Notes: generated by a model from the sequence alone, not told the origin. Numbered from the stretch's first letter, positions 1 through 43,269 are shown. The stretch: 64,000 bases of DNA from Antennarius striatus (GCF_040054535.1 NC_090780.1:7712501-7776500), one strand, 5' to 3'. Translations and numbers: made by a program.

Positions 1-1298
1 AAGTGTTGAATCGTGGAGCTCTAGACTACCTTTCACTAATGGATGAAGGACTGGATGGAGAAGGAGGTCCAGGGAGGAAAAGACTGAAGAAGACAGACGA
101 GGGACTCTATGCTTGTGACATCTGTGAAAAAACCTTCCAGAAGAGCAGCTCCCTGCTCAGACACAAATATGAGCACACAGGTTTGTAGTCCCCACGAAAT
201 CCGCTAAAACATTTTCAGGTGTTCTTTTTCAATTAACAGATAACTATCATTTATTTTTAAGGTATATTTTGCTATTTTAGTTCAAACAATTATTGTATTC
301 ACCCGAGATAAGACGAGGACATCAATTCAACTCTACCTGGTAAATATAAAGCATATATGCCGAAAACGAGGGCTAACAGCTTTATCCATCTAAAAGTATT
401 AGAATATACCGTTCAACTCAGGTAACGCCTCAAACAATAGAGAGATATATCATCAATTGTTAACCTATGGAGAAGCTGATAATATAAGATTACCTTTTGG
501 TGTCCTTGTTTCCAAACATTGCTCTAAACCTGCTGTTACAGAACTAAGTAGTTCTTTAAAAAGGTTTGCGTCAAAAAGATTTCCATATATTAAAAGTCCT
601 ACATATCTTTCCTTTTAAAATAAAAAAAAAAACATTACAAATTTTTTTAGGATATCAGTAACTTCTCAGCATCTGTTACAGGTAAGCGTCCTCATGAGTG
701 CAAAATCTGCAACAAGGCCTTCAAGCATAAGCACCATCTGATCGAGCACAGCCGACTGCACTCTGGAGAGAAACCCTACCAATGTGACAAGTGTGGCAAA
801 CGCTTCTCTCACTCCGGCTCGTACTCCCAGCACATGAACCATCGCTATGCCTACTGCAGCAAAGACCAGGATCCTGACCAAGACAATGACGAGCTGCCCC
901 TCACCCCAGGGACAGGCAACAACCTTGGGGGTCGCTTTGCTGATGAGACCCCGCTGTTAATGGACGATACCCAAACACCGCACTCCTTTCTCAGCGATTC
1001 CAGTCTGGATGGAGCTGCAGAGGCTCTCAAGGAGGAAGAAGAGGAGGAAGATAAAGAGGCAGGAGTCAGTAATGGTCAAGAGGAAGAACCATGTCTGAGT
1101 TTGACAGGGGTAGTAGAGGAGCATACCACCCAACAATCACCTTCAGCAGAGAAGGAGAGAAATGGTTATGATTTGGGGTGCCATGTTCACAATGCAGAGA
1201 GACAACTCAGGGCACAAAACACTAAGGAACAGAATGGAGACTTGGACAAATGTGATATGAACCTGGGTATAAAAGATTTAGCCAGAATAAAAACCTAA
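1..1298 (+). CDS. zeb: ZEB-family transcription factor, last two exons (partial, 5' end outside window)
   Basis: Coding parts are <1-180 and 682-1298 (stop TAA 1296-1298). The donor after 180 and the acceptor before 682 split a Gly codon. The sequence encodes the C-terminal C2H2 cluster of ZEB repressors, which bind E-box DNA in the nucleus. Finger 1 ([19 protein letters not shown]) is in the first exon; fingers 2 ([19 protein letters not shown]) and 3 ([19 protein letters not shown]) are in the second. These closely match ZEB1 and ZEB2 as I recall them. After NHRYAYC the tail of about 150 residues differs from both: it lacks the KREAEE start I remember, and carries one acidic run near 1030-1065 followed by a polar, mostly non-acidic end. 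The homeodomain and N-terminal fingers lie upstream of the window. The family call is firm. Whether this is zeb1, zeb2 or a third paralogue is open; its position next to arhgap9 favours a third. Confidence 0.93.
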
Positions 1299-1896
1299 AC
1301 ATGCCAATGCAGTATATTAACTATATATTATATACTGCACGTATATATATTTTTTTACGTTACATTTCACAGTATGAGAAAATGCATGAAACTGCCAAAG
1401 ATTAGGTGACCATAAAGTTGATGAAGCCATACACACAAAATATATATGAAAATACAGTATTTTATCAATATAGAATTCATGTACTTGTAATATTTGTATG
1501 TTTGATTTGTCTTTCACTCTTTTTTTTCAGGACAGCTAAAGCATTGAGCTTACTCATCATGGAGTTATGTCATCCATATATGAATGAGACATTGTAAAAA
1601 TCATGTTTGAATGAGTTTACTGCTGCTAGCTGTGACACATCCCATAATCCAGAGGAATTACTTGTACCATCCAGCACTAGTCGATTTGTTTCCTTGAAAC
1701 GTTCCAGCTTTCCACAAGTCAATCCGCACCAGCTGTAGGTTAGCAAAATAGGACCTGAATGAGATACCAGTAGTGCCACCAGTCGTAGTACTAGTAGTAC
1801 CATTGTAGTAAAACTTAACTTTATCAGATTGCAAGGGTAAATTGTCTTATTTCCTGTGGTATCATTTTAATGCATATGTTTACCTCTGTCTCTCTT

Positions 1897-1904
<8 letters not shown>

Positions 1905-1979
<75 letters not shown>
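1905..1979 (+). repeat. (TG)n microsatellite
   Basis: About 37 uninterrupted TG units in the zeb 3' UTR, flanked by TATATA on the left and followed by an ACACACATATATA segment. Confidence 0.95.
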
Positions 1980-1981
<2 letters not shown>

Positions 1982-2665
1982 TATAGACACACACATATAT
2001 ATAAATCTTGGAAGGTGTTTATTTATTTCTTTAAGGAAAAGCAGTGGACTGCACCTTTTCTACAGTAACTGGATGCCTCTGTGGGATGCCTTTCAGTCAT
2101 TTCTGCATCTCTGTATGGGAGGCTCAAAGCGGCAAAGACAAAGTCCATCTCTGGGATTTTCTCCCTCAGTGGGAGCAAACTTGCACTGTCTCGTATGTGT
2201 AATAACCACACAAAGCTGCTTTTATTTCACTAATTGCTGAAACATATCTTATTCCTCATAATAATTCATATATGCTACAGCTTATTTTGACACCCACGGA
2301 ACAATATTGTGTCATATGTTTGGGTTTTCTGTTGGGATGTGGTGAAAGGGTCCAGACCCGGGACCCACCCTTCAGTGTTCTTTTTTTTGACTGCAGTGTA
2401 GTCAACGTGAAAAGTGCCTCAGTTGGCCCAGGACTCTGTGAGGGACATGATAAAGCCTTGGTATGAAGAGATTAGATGGTGCTGCCAGAGGTGTAACTAA
2501 GCCTGTACTCATGCATAGCATGCACCAAAGGCACTTTCTGGTCTGAATGTGAGTGTTAGAGTGTGTATGTGTGTGTTTTTCAGCAAAGCTATGCATGTGA
2601 CACCCTCACTGTCAAGTTACTCTCGCTGTTGTCTTGCTTGTTTTTACTTGGTCCAAAAATAGGCA

Positions 2666-2671
2666 AATAAA
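2666..2671 (+). terminator. candidate poly(A) signal AATAAA of zeb
   Basis: Canonical hexamer 1.37 kb after the zeb stop, in T-rich surroundings. A second signal, ATTAAA at 2846-2851, could serve a longer transcript. Confidence 0.35.
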
Positions 2672-3012
2672 TGACTTTCACTTTCTGTTTGGTTCTTTTG
2701 TGTTTTTTTATACTAAGCATTGTTTTTGCCTTTCACTGGGAACCACTTTGCATCAATTTTATGTTTTTTTTTGCATGTCTGTGGATATTTGTAATACAAT
2801 TGTGAATACTTTGTCTCTCGATTTTGTATTTCATGTTATTTTGTAATTAAAACCCCCCATAAATCTATGTATGTATAGTCATTTATTTTCAAACATCTTG
2901 TCTTTGTTTTATGAATTAACACTTTGATATACGTACAACAAGTCTACGCAATTTCTCTCCAGTGTTTATGAAACGGGTTGTATTGTTAAGATATTTCAAA
3001 CAAGGGCTATCA

Positions 3013-3369
3013 GTCAGTCATCTTCAGATTACCACCGCTATATCCGCCGCAGCGGGTCTCGGGGAGCCGGAGCCTATCTCGGCGGCATAGGTTGTGAGGC
3101 AGGGGACACTCCGGGCACGACGCCAGTGCACCGCGGAGCCACACAAGGAGACACACAACCATGCTCACACACACTCATTCCTACGGGCAATTTGGAACGG
3201 CCAATCAACCTGAAGCGCATGCTTTTGGAGGTGGGAGGAAGCCAGAGAACCCAGAGAGAACCCACGCAGACACCGGGAGAGCATGCAAACTCCGCACAGA
3301 GCGGGACTCGAACACGAGTCCACCGTGTTTTGAGGCGGCAGCGCTAACCACTGCGCCACCGTGCCGCCC
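3013..3369 (-). mobile_element. tRNA-headed SINE, full length, with target-site duplication
   Basis: Read on the minus strand it starts with GGGCGGCACGGTGGCGCAG, contains a tRNA-type A box (TGGCGCAGTGGTTAGC) and B box (GTTCGAGTCC), then the body common in fish genomes. It ends in a GGATATAGCGGT-type tail with GATGACTGACTG. The 13-bp direct repeat ACAAGGGCTATCA flanks it at 3000-3012 and 3370-3382, which marks retrotransposition. The perfect duplication and clean ends suggest a fairly recent copy. It lies between zeb and arhgap9. Confidence 0.9.
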
Positions 3370-3382
3370 ACAAGGGCTATCA

Positions 3383-5539
3383 ATTACATTTAAAGTTCAG
3401 TGTAAACACAAACATCTTCAGTTTTGTAATTTGGTTTAGGCCTTTGCGGGTGTGTGTGTGTGTTTGTGTGCGCTAATGAGGATTAGTGGTTGGCTAACTA
3501 AGACTAACCATACACCCATACAGCATACACCCAGTATGGAGTCTTGCAGCAACAAAACACTTTAAACTATGTATCACCAATAATTTATATCATGATGTTT
3601 ATGTTTGAAGCATGTAAAAATCTCCACAATCAGCCAGGACCCTTAACATCACCTACCGTTTACAACAGATTGTCTTATTACATACAAAGTAAATTGTGAA
3701 GCCTGTAACTGTTTGACTACACTGCTTATCATACGGAAGCACACTCAATATTTTTTTAAAAAGAAAGAAACAAAAGTATTAGAAAATAAATCAATGACTA
3801 TGTCTCATGAGGACGAAGTGATGGTTGATGCTCTAATTCGATTTCAGATAGTGATTAACACTATTGCACCAAATGAAATAACACATATCAGAGCTGCAGT
3901 TTATACTGGCGTGACACCACTGGGGTTTATTCACAGAAATTTTTCAAAAATTTGGACAAAAAACAAAACATACAGTAACACCACTGCAAACATTCCACCT
4001 CACATGAAAAGACCCTCAAACTGTATAATACTGCCTGGGGGACAGACGTATGTAATGTGATGACTGTGTATATACTGTACATGCACTGGAGGCAAATGGA
4101 CAAATATGTTTTCCTCCCAAATTACAGATTTGATCAAAAAAAATGAAGTCAAAATGCACAGAAAAGATGAGACGATCCATCAGTTACACATTTTCAGCCT
4201 CACACACTTACTGAACTTACATGAACATAAAAATGAATAAATACATCTAATAAAACTTGGAGCTACGAACCCCCACTCACCATGCCCCCCCCCCCCCATT
4301 TTTTGCTCCTTTTTTTGTGTCTTTTGCCAAACCCGCAGTCAATATAAAATTACCAAAGCCACGGAGTGAGAGGGTTTTGGGGAAAATCCACATTTTTTAA
4401 ACATATGCATTTCCAGGTCCTCTTTTGTTATGTTATTAAAGGCAGCAGCATTTGCACCAATCACAGAGGACGCCTTCCCCACAATTCTACTGTCTCACGC
4501 AAATGTATAACTTTAGGAGTAAACAACCTGACAGACAAATATCATAAAACAGATTAAATCAGTTTGTTCTCTTTGTAATTCAGGGGCACTAGTAATCTGA
4601 TGCAAACAGGATTACCTTCATGTACATTTTCATGCCGTTTTAGTTTGTATTCTGCAAGCATCAGTTTGTTACACGCAAAAAGTGCTGCTAGCTGACTTAG
4701 ACAGTACAGTATTTAAGATATTTACAACTGATTTTTAACGTATTCCAAAGGAGGCTGCACTGATAAAAACAAAATACATCCTAATTTGTACAACAAGTGA
4801 AGCTATGAAGGTCCAAACACTACAGGAACCTTTTGGTACATTCATCCCATCAACGAAACAAAACAGTGCTTTTAATTATGAAGAATGAGTGAGTTCCTTC
4901 CTGCTCTTAAGTCTGTAAGAAAAATAAAAACCTCATCAGTTATCTGCAGCTGAAACGCACATTTACACACCTTCCTCCGTGTTTGCATATTTCTCAAATC
5001 CACATCATCAGCCACCTTTCTTCTGCAAGAAGTCCTGCTGGTGCATATCACATATTCACAGTGACATTGGTTCTGCCTGGTTTGGTTTCAGCACAATATT
5101 CAGACACATCTTTCCTTCCGTTATTATTAGGTGACAAGAATTATCTAGCGTCACTAGCTGGAGGAGATGCATCAACTTTATGCCTGTCATTTTTCATTAT
5201 CAATTGTAAAATATAAAGTAAATGTGACACGGGTGCATTAGCTCCTGCCCTCCAAGGGTTCAGGACCAGGCTCAACGTCTGTATTCATAGTATTTCATGT
5301 AAAATTGGTTTGCTTTACTATTATTGTTTAAACACAGCTTTGCATGGAGAACAGATGTCAAGATTAGCAGCTCGCTGTCCTGGTTCTTTCTACCCAGTAA
5401 TTAGTGTTTGATGTGAAATCCATTTTTTTCACCACATGAGTCAGCAGGCAAAGAGGACAAATGAAGCACCAGTGCTTTCATCTGATCAGAGCAAGTTTCT
5501 TTTTTTTTTTTTTGATACCCCCTCCTCTGTCCAAAAAGA
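3383..5539. other. zeb/arhgap9 tail-to-tail interval, including the arhgap9 3' UTR
   Basis: No supported gene. The right part must hold the arhgap9 3' UTR (minus strand), but I could not fix its poly(A) site. A C-run lies at 4286-4299 and an A/T-rich open stretch at 3713-4060 looks non-coding. Confidence 0.4.
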
Positions 5540-35409
<29,870 letters not shown>

Positions 35410-35526
35410 TGCTCACCACAGCAAAGTTCAGTAAGCGTTGTTGGACGAGCACTGATGGGTAATACGGGTGGAGCTGGTCAGGTAAGAACATGGCAGGCAA
35501 GACAGGAGCCTGGTCAGTGCCATGCT
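35410..35526 (-). other. arhgap9 5' UTR part of exon, or alternative N-terminal coding segment
   Basis: Upstream of ATG 35409 a strong acceptor (CTCTTTCAG) ends at 35527. From there another frame is open (HGTDQAPVLPAMFLPDQLHP...) but it is not in frame with the SH3 sequence, and no GT-AG intron of sensible size that I tried brings them together. I treat it as 5' UTR. Confidence 0.4.
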
Positions 35527-35979
35527 CTGAAAGAGAAGAAGAATGAGACAGAGGGAGGAGAGATTACTGTCAGAGAAAAATGAAAAGATGTCATGTGGTG
35601 GCGTGCAGGTGAGGGGAAAGAACAGGAATCACTTTAGCACTAGATATGGATATGGGGTTAATCTGAGGAATAATGCTCTGTGCATTACACTGAAAACCTG
35701 TTTTTCTTTATTTTTCTCTCCATGGAATGTCTTGATACTGTCATAACGATGAGGCATTGACTGTCCATTGAAAAGTTGTTGAACTTCTGCGCTAATAAAT
35801 TACTTAAAAATATTTTTTTCATATTAGCACTCATTATCAAATATTGTATTATTTATTTTATTTATTTATTTATTAATTTTTTGGACATACCCACCTATAT
35901 ACTTGAATAATATCACTTGAAAAGTCTCATGCTGTCACACTGTCACCAACTCCACCCGTTACCTGTCAAACAAGCGCCC

Positions 35980-36289
35980 TGTCACAGTTGGGTGTGGGAG
36001 TGCTGGTGCGTGGCAGGGAGAGGCCAAGCTTGTGGGTGGAGCCACGGCTCCACACCTGTTACTGACTGTCACACCTGAACTTGTTTTGGGCTAATGGCCC
36101 TGAGGCTTTTTAAGCCTCGCCCAATGAGAGCTGGGTGCTGGTGCATTGCTCATGTTTGGTTCCTGGTAGTCTTTCCTGATTTTGAGTTTCTTGTCTGTCT
36201 GGAGAATTTTTGAGTTTGTTAATAAATTATGGATGACAGTTTTGCCTTTGGTGTCCTGCATTTGGGTCCATACCCCGACATACGTGACA
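35980..36289 (+). mobile_element. solo LTR of an LTR retrotransposon
   Basis: 310 bp starting TGTCACAG and ending ACGTGACA, so it has the TG...CA ends with a short inverted TGTCAC/GTGACA. The perfect 5-bp duplication CGCCC flanks it (35975-35979 and 36290-36294). An AATAAA lies at about 36219 within it. The TGCATTTGGGTCCA near the right end is familiar from fish LTR elements. No internal region or second LTR is present. Just upstream of the arhgap9 start exon. Confidence 0.85.
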
Positions 36290-37459
36290 CGCCCAACCAA
36301 TCACGGCGCCTAACCGATCACGGTGCTGCCAGAAAGAATCACGTGAACAATATGGCAATATGGCGTATGTTAGGAGAAGAAATAACTATGCATGGACTTC
36401 TGTGTTAACAATTTTGGAGTGTCATAACTGTTCCAACAATTTTCATGTTTTTGAGCAAAAAGTCCAAACAGCAGGAATAACACAGAAAACAGCAACAAAT
36501 TCTGAGTGAAACTAGCTGGCTAGCACGAACAGTCTGTAGCTATGGTTTCTGTTTGGAATGGGACAATCGATGTAGAATCCAAAATGCTCCTCGGGCATCT
36601 GACAAAAACGCTCTTTAAGTAACTACATACAGTTCTGTTCATGTAGTCAGCGAACAAAACTATCACTTCTCTAAAATTTCTTTTCCACTTGCTCTTTTGA
36701 CAGGTGCCTTTTCCTTTAACGTTAACACCTTTCCCAATCTCACGATTAGTTAGTTTTTATTTCTCCTGTTAGCCTGCTGACATTCATCTTCGCCATGCCC
36801 GCCTAGCGCAATCCATGATTTGCCACGTCGTTAGGTCACCACATTGATTTTGGACTACGTTGGGTGCACTTGGTTTATAATACCAATACATTTATTTCCA
36901 TATGTTTGGTATGCAGTCTGATATTGTTTTATCGTCAAATTTCCACGGGTTTCCGCTAGTGTTAATACAACAGACTTCACACCTTTATCACATTTACAAC
37001 ATCAACAACAACATCTGAAAAATAAAGGGCTGGTGGGTGGAAGCCAATAGGCTTGTGAAATTCCCGTCCCCCAGAATCAGCAAAGGTCTCTCTCATTACA
37101 ATATGTTGTTAGCCAATTCAGACATTAAACGATTTCAACCAGTTCATACATTGAATTTTAACAGACGTTCATACCCTTATCCACTCCCAGATGTTAGCCT
37201 TTGTCCCAGATACAACCTAGAGCATAACCATGTTTATATTCTTCCTAGGAACAGCAAGGTTTGTTAACATCATGGATAGTCAAAACAAGAAGTGGACCTT
37301 GCCAGTGTTCTCCAAAAGAATATAATGATCATATTAACCTCCCTCAGCAGACCGTGTTTATCCAAGAATTAACCAGTTTGTCACAGACACTTCAACAGTT
37401 TCACATTCCATTATATTGTCAACAGATATCAACACGCTCTTTTAAGTCTCAAACTTAAT

Positions 37460-38140
37460 GTTTAACCCTCCAAGCATAAATCCATGTGTTTTTGTTCATT
37501 AATCCATGTTTCTGACATTGATGATCTTGAATGTTTTTTCAACTGTTCTATGGAATCCTTGATGTGTCCAAAAATTGGTGGAGAGCTCCCACTATTGAAG
37601 TGATTCTGTTGTACAAATCTTTGGTCTAATAACAACTCTTGCGTGTCTTTATTGCTCGTATGTCCCCAACTCCTCTGCACTCCTGATCATCATTGTTTTC
37701 ATCTGCTCCAGACAAAGCCCCTTTGTTTTGATGAAGATCCTGCAGTTGTTCGTCCAGGTGTTGGAATTTTGGAATTGTTGATGCCGGTGATGATCACATC
37801 ATTTATACAAATGCTTTGTTCCAATTCATCCATTCTATGTTGTCCTTGTTCTAGGACAACCATTCTTTGTCCTTTTTCATCTGTGTCTTTCTGCGTTTTC
37901 TTCATGTCATCCTCCATTTTTTCCATGCAGTCTAGTCAGTCAGTCTGGTTTCAACTTTTCTTTCAGCTTTTTATCAAGCTTTTCTTCCAACTTCTTATCA
38001 AAGTTACTCCTGAACTTATTAAAGTCGCTCTTTAACTCATCCATAGAAGAGACCACCCAGTCTAGAGCTTCTTTCATATTTTTATTGTCATACTCCTCCA
38101 ATTTCCCTCTTCCTCTCATCATTTTACAGAGAATCAATGA
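37460..38140 (-). mobile_element. L1-like LINE ORF1 remnant
   Basis: Minus-strand frames at 38137-37940, 37926-37699 and 37680-37462 together read as a Lys/Glu-rich coiled coil followed by RMDELEQSICINDVIITGI, recalling the ELEQYSR.NDVIITG motif of fish L1/Tx1-like ORF1 proteins. Several stops and frameshifts break it. Sequence further left (37020-37460) may belong to it but I cannot show that. Confidence 0.55.
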
Positions 38141-38740
38141 GTCAGTGAGAGTCAGTCCATTATACTGTAATATAAATATCCCCCAGTTGTTTGTACTATT
38201 TTGTTTCCCTCTGACATTTTCAAGAAAGAAAGAAAGAAAGAGGATACTTATAGATGAACTTTGATTTAATGTTTGATCACCTGATTTGTCATTTAATTTA
38301 TTAAATCAAACTCAAAAAATCATCACATAATCATTGTAATGGAGAAAAGCAGGTCTTCACATTTGTTTAACAGAAAAAATAGGGCGGTATGTTGGCTTCT
38401 TACTTTGCACAAACTATTATAGGCAAATTAATTGGAATTTTTTTCAGTCTACCTGATATGTATTAGGAAGAAACATCACAGAGTATGTTTGTTTGTACCC
38501 CCTATTGTCCATTACTTTTCAGTGGTCCTTGAATCCTGGTAGAAAAAAGGAATATGTGCGAATGAATAAGTCATGCGTTTGGAACATGTGAAGACTGCGG
38601 TAAACCCAAAATAGCATCAGCCTCCATCTCTCCACCTGAGCCAGCCTGGCTAGGCTGAAGGTTGCTCTGCCCATCGCTTACATAAGAGAGCATAGAACTT
38701 TATGTCAAACGCATACTATAGCAATGTAGACATGCACGCA

Positions 38741-38764
38741 AACACACACACACATACACACACA

Positions 38765-38836
<72 letters not shown>
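38741..38836 (+). repeat. (CA)n microsatellite
   Basis: CA repeat with two TACA interruptions near its left end. Confidence 0.95.
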
Positions 38837-38838
<2 letters not shown>

Positions 38839-40610
38839 GAAACAGCACATGGTATCTGACAATAATCCCTGTCGTAGTCAGGGCCAGCCCATCTGAGTTT
38901 GGTTGAGAGGGGAGGAGAGGCAGCAAACAAGACAGATCCAAGAAAGACATGCATGATCTTAGTGAGGGTGTTGATGGGCTGGGATGCCGGGGAGAAGAAG
39001 GGAGTAAGAAACTGATGATGGACAAGATAAATCAAAGAATAAAAAACGAATATACCAAAGCGCTCGAGTATAAAAAGAGCAGGTTGGGGCAGGGCGGAGT
39101 TGTGAGCCATGTAAGGGCGATGAAATGGAGGAGAGAGTTAGCCGGCTGAATCTTGATAATCCTACTGTTTTTAAATCACAGAAATAAATCTGTGACCCCC
39201 ACCGCCATGGAGAATTACAGTAAAATCCCTCTAACCCAGCATATGGACACTGAGGAGCTGCCAGCCTGCCTGGTAGCTACAGCAGACAACTCACAGAAAA
39301 GCATTTCCAATGCACCTCCTCAAAAAAAATCCATCAGTACAAATATCTTACATTACAAACATAAATACAGGAGACTAGACTGATGTGTGCTGAGGTCATA
39401 CACTCGTATTACATAAATACATTAGGGTTTAATTCTCTTGTCAGCTTGACTATATGTTATATTTATATATGTGTAGGACAAATATCCACTAACATAAAAA
39501 AACTAAATGATCCTTAATTGATAAAGGGACTAAACGCTGATTGGGTTTTGTACAATTATAACAGAACCATGTAAGGGAAGCTTATGGTGACATGAATGTG
39601 CATGAAGAGTACGGTGTGATCTGATGACTAAATTATGTTTGAACTGACTTTTCAAGTGAACCTTAGAGACTATGTGTGAGAGGACAACTCGCTGTCTTTT
39701 CATGCAGATTGAGGCAAAGGTCAGACGTACAAACAGGAAGCTGAAAACTGACATGAACGTTTAACCACAGATGGTGTTATAATCTTTCACTCTAGAAATT
39801 TCTTGCTCTGACACGAAGCATTTAAAGCTCATTGAGTCTGTTGTCTCTTCAATACAGAAAGTGATGCTGGCTGGTTCTGTTTTCAAAACTGGCTACTGTA
39901 AGTAGCGACAATTACATCCCAACTGGGCGCTGAAGCAGAATGCAGAGTGTTTGATTCTGGATAGGACAGAGTGTAATTTAGTATTTGAGCAAGCATGGAA
40001 GAATTACATCATAGCCTGGCTTCAAAGAAATGCTAAAACTTAAGCAGGACTAATTCATACAATCTGTCCACAACTGAATTACTTTCTTCACTACTAAAAA
40101 TGAAGAAAAACAAAAAGAGAAGGAAAGAGCACAGAATAAATGCATCCATAAATTACATCCAGCTACATTGGGTCTTTATCAGACCACACATTTGCTTAAT
40201 TAGGGACAAAGTTGGACACAGTTCCTGCACATGTTCAATTCACTCATAATGAACAAGTACAAACACTTCACACAGGCCCAGCTGCCTTTATCATGTCATA
40301 TGGCAATTTGACATTTACAGCACGGTTGTGTTATTCACTCTTTATGCACATTAACAACACTCCCAAAGGGATCTGAGTGCTTGTAAAGGGAATCAGATCA
40401 AGTCAGGAAACGGGCTGTTAGCCTTTCTCATCACATTACACTAGATTTCAATTATTGCTGACTTATTCCCAAAAGATATTTCAAGGCTACTTAAAGGAAA
40501 AGCAAAGGAGAATGCCAATGAAAAGGAACTAAATCAACATAGCACAAAATTTACTTGACGTTTAAACATGAATTAACATCCATGGCTGATCAATTGTGAT
40601 AAGAGCAAAT

Positions 40611-40649
40611 CTGACCTTATTCCCTCTACAAAAGAGGGAATAAGGTCAG
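40611..40649. repeat. perfect 17-bp inverted repeat (hairpin)
   Basis: Arms CTGACCTTATTCCCTCT (40611-40627) and AGAGGGAATAAGGTCAG (40633-40649) around a 5-base loop ACAAA. It ends where the open frame of the possible upstream exon ends. Confidence 0.9.
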
Positions 40650-40803
40650 AGCGTGTGTTTTATTCGCAGGTTGGACGGCACCAGCGTCACCCGCCCAATG
40701 GTAGGGAGGACCATATGGTGTCAGAGACACACATGGTTCCGTCACGGCTGTTGAGAGGCAAAGATAGTTTGTGCCAGGAGCTGAGGGCACAGGGTTGATG
40801 ATC
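40626..40803 (-). other. possible upstream (5') exon of arhgap9
   Basis: After a T-rich acceptor (AAATTTTTAG, ending at about 40804) the minus strand stays open (VYAVGIINPVPSAPGTNYLC...), rich in Pro and Tyr. A GGCGG|GTGACG donor inside would give a phase that joins either to the exon at 35526 or to an internal acceptor before VASRGVTV. No homology is recognised. It may be a UTR exon or chance. Confidence 0.25.
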
Positions 40804-43269
40804 CCAACAGCATACACTAAAAATTTAAAAGAGAAGTCACAGGGGAAAGGAATAATGGAAAACAGAAATGGAAAAGATGAGTGCTAACTTGGACAAGGGA
40901 AGTGGAGAAAAACTGAATGTCTGTCTCTATTTGAGTGCTCTCACTACAGCCCAGACGAGGTTTGCCTGCAAGTCAAATTGAACCATAGAAATGAGGACAA
41001 TACCATTTGGGTTGGCACGCAAGAGACTGAGAGAACAACGGCAACTCACCGTGGTCCTGAAGTGACTCTATTTTAACATGGTCATCTGTCTGCTTCGCAG
41101 GCAGTGTTCATAACTGCTACCAGGATGACAAAATTTGTGGGGAAAATATAAACTAGCTGCTATAAAGGAGTGGAAACAAACTGAAATCAAGAAATCTTGA
41201 AGACAAACACACATCTGTCACACCCAAACACACAGTTGATCCTATGCAGCCATCCTGCCTCTGTGCGTTGAACCTCTGCTGACCTGACCTTCACCAATGT
41301 ACAAAACGTTGGCTAAGACATAAAAACAGGAGAACTGACAGAGGCAACAGTGTCAGCTGGACAGCACACATTTATTGATGAACCAGGTTTGAACATGGAA
41401 AAAGAGGAACATAAAGAGAGGACCTGTGTGCTCATCGGGCAAAAGCAACCAACAGCCCAACATATTGATCAAAGCTATTGATCCATACACAGAGTCGACT
41501 GGCCAACGCCAGCGATGGACATCAGAGATGAACTACACAGCCAACAAATGGCTGTTAGCACAGTAGCAGAGGGCATGGTGTCCATTTAAATTATCACAGC
41601 ATTTGTTTGTTCTACTTTTGAGAGAAGCTATTAAATAATAATAACAGTAAAGAAATTAAAAATAAATAAGTGAAAGTGAACCACCAGCATTTGAAGTTTT
41701 CAGTCAGATCAATGATCCCAAGGTCCTTGGATAGAATATTTCAGAGGGTTTAGGTGCTCCTGGTGGGTTTTCATGCTTTCGTCATAAATTTCGCAAAACA
41801 TTTATTTCAAGACTTCATTGATTGAAAGACAAAGGTCTGAAAATCCATGTGAAACAATCTTGATAGTTATAATCCATCACTGTGGACATGTGATTGCATA
41901 AAGGTTTAAATAGCTCCTCCTGTTTGGTGTATAATGTGATCAACTTTTCATCTACCCTTCCTCTGTTATTGAAAGTCAGTTGGTGATGATGAGGTGATGT
42001 GAAAGGCAAAATGACTCCACTTAAAAGTCCTCTTTTGTTATTTACCGTATGCGATGGAAATGATTGATGTTTTCCTTTCCTTGCACATGGAAAACACAGA
42101 TTTAGGGGGAGCACAGAAAAAATTTCCCCCTTCAGCAACTTGAATGACTAAAAACCTGCACATGCATAGTGATGCATGTGCAGTGGCACAGCGAAAGCAA
42201 AAGTGAAGCAAGCAAAAAAAAAAACATTCTCTTTCAATTGGTTGGACAAAGTAGAATCATCATCACATGGTACAATGGCTGCAGGCAACTTTCTGTGTTG
42301 ATGCTATTTCAGGTCAGGAGGGATGGCGATACAAAAGTAATAGCCGCCATGACTATTCAACTCCAGGTTAATGATCTGTGGCACGATCACCTGAGGATGA
42401 GGTGATTAAGACAACCTGAGGCTTATTTAGGTGAGACAAACAAAATTAAAGTGGCGGGTGGTTCATGAGAGGAAGAAGAGAACCATATTTTATGTACCAG
42501 TTCAACGCCTTCAGTGGTTCGGATCCCATCAAACCTCAGCTGGACAGGACAGGAATGAATGGCGCCGCTGGAAAGTTTGGTGTCCTGTCATATCCATATT
42601 CATTCCAGACATCTGAAGGGTGGCTTTAATAGTCATGGCTACATGGTCTTCAAAGAGAGATGATACATGAGGAAGAGGAGTGGAGTGAATGAGGAACTTC
42701 AAAGGCTTTTTTTGTGAGCACTCCCTTATCCAAATACACAAAGCAAACAGACACACACACACTCTTGCACGTAGACTGTACTGTATTTACTTATGAATGT
42801 CTATAACCAAAGGGCTCACAGAAAAAAGAGAAACAAGAACAAGCTGTTCATCAAGACGTACCCTTTTCAGTAACTTTGTTCATCACCTAAATAAGTCAAA
42901 TATGTGACTGGACGTTAGCGGGACAGCCGAGGTAACGTCTGTATGAGACAAACAGCTCTTATGAGTCCTTCACAATATTGTAAGTTCACTTCAGTGATGT
43001 TGGAGTCCCATCTAAAAATCAAGTGAGGCTGAGAGGTGAGATATTGCATCACATATCCACATATTACATTATGGCTCACAAGATTTGGACCAGAAGCATA
43101 CAGTATATTAGAATAAGAATCTAAAATGCCTGGAAATCCTCGTAAAATCCAATCACACGATAAAAGATTAAACCTTTAACAGTTAATACTTTCAAAAATT
43201 ATAAACCTTTTCTATAGGTTAAAATGATGTATTAATCCAGAGGGTTTTACATTGTTGTTTACCATTCGT

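Larger units (their letters stand above)
1299..2871 (+). other. 3' UTR of the zeb gene
   Basis: AT-rich non-coding sequence after the zeb stop codon with no conserved reading frame. It holds a (TG)n run and two plausible poly(A) signals, AATAAA at 2666-2671 and ATTAAA at 2846-2851. The true end of the transcript is inferred. Confidence 0.5.

Noticed and set aside
834..1298. A separate 154-codon gene starting at ATG 834
   Set aside because: It is the in-frame end of the zeb last exon, which begins at 682 with two more zinc fingers upstream.
3300..3369. A tRNA gene
   Set aside because: The A and B boxes belong to the head of a SINE with target duplication; no tRNA 3' half or acceptor stem.
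3713..4060. 115-codon open frame on +
   Set aside because: AT-rich, no known motif, no splice context; sits in the zeb/arhgap9 tail-to-tail interval.
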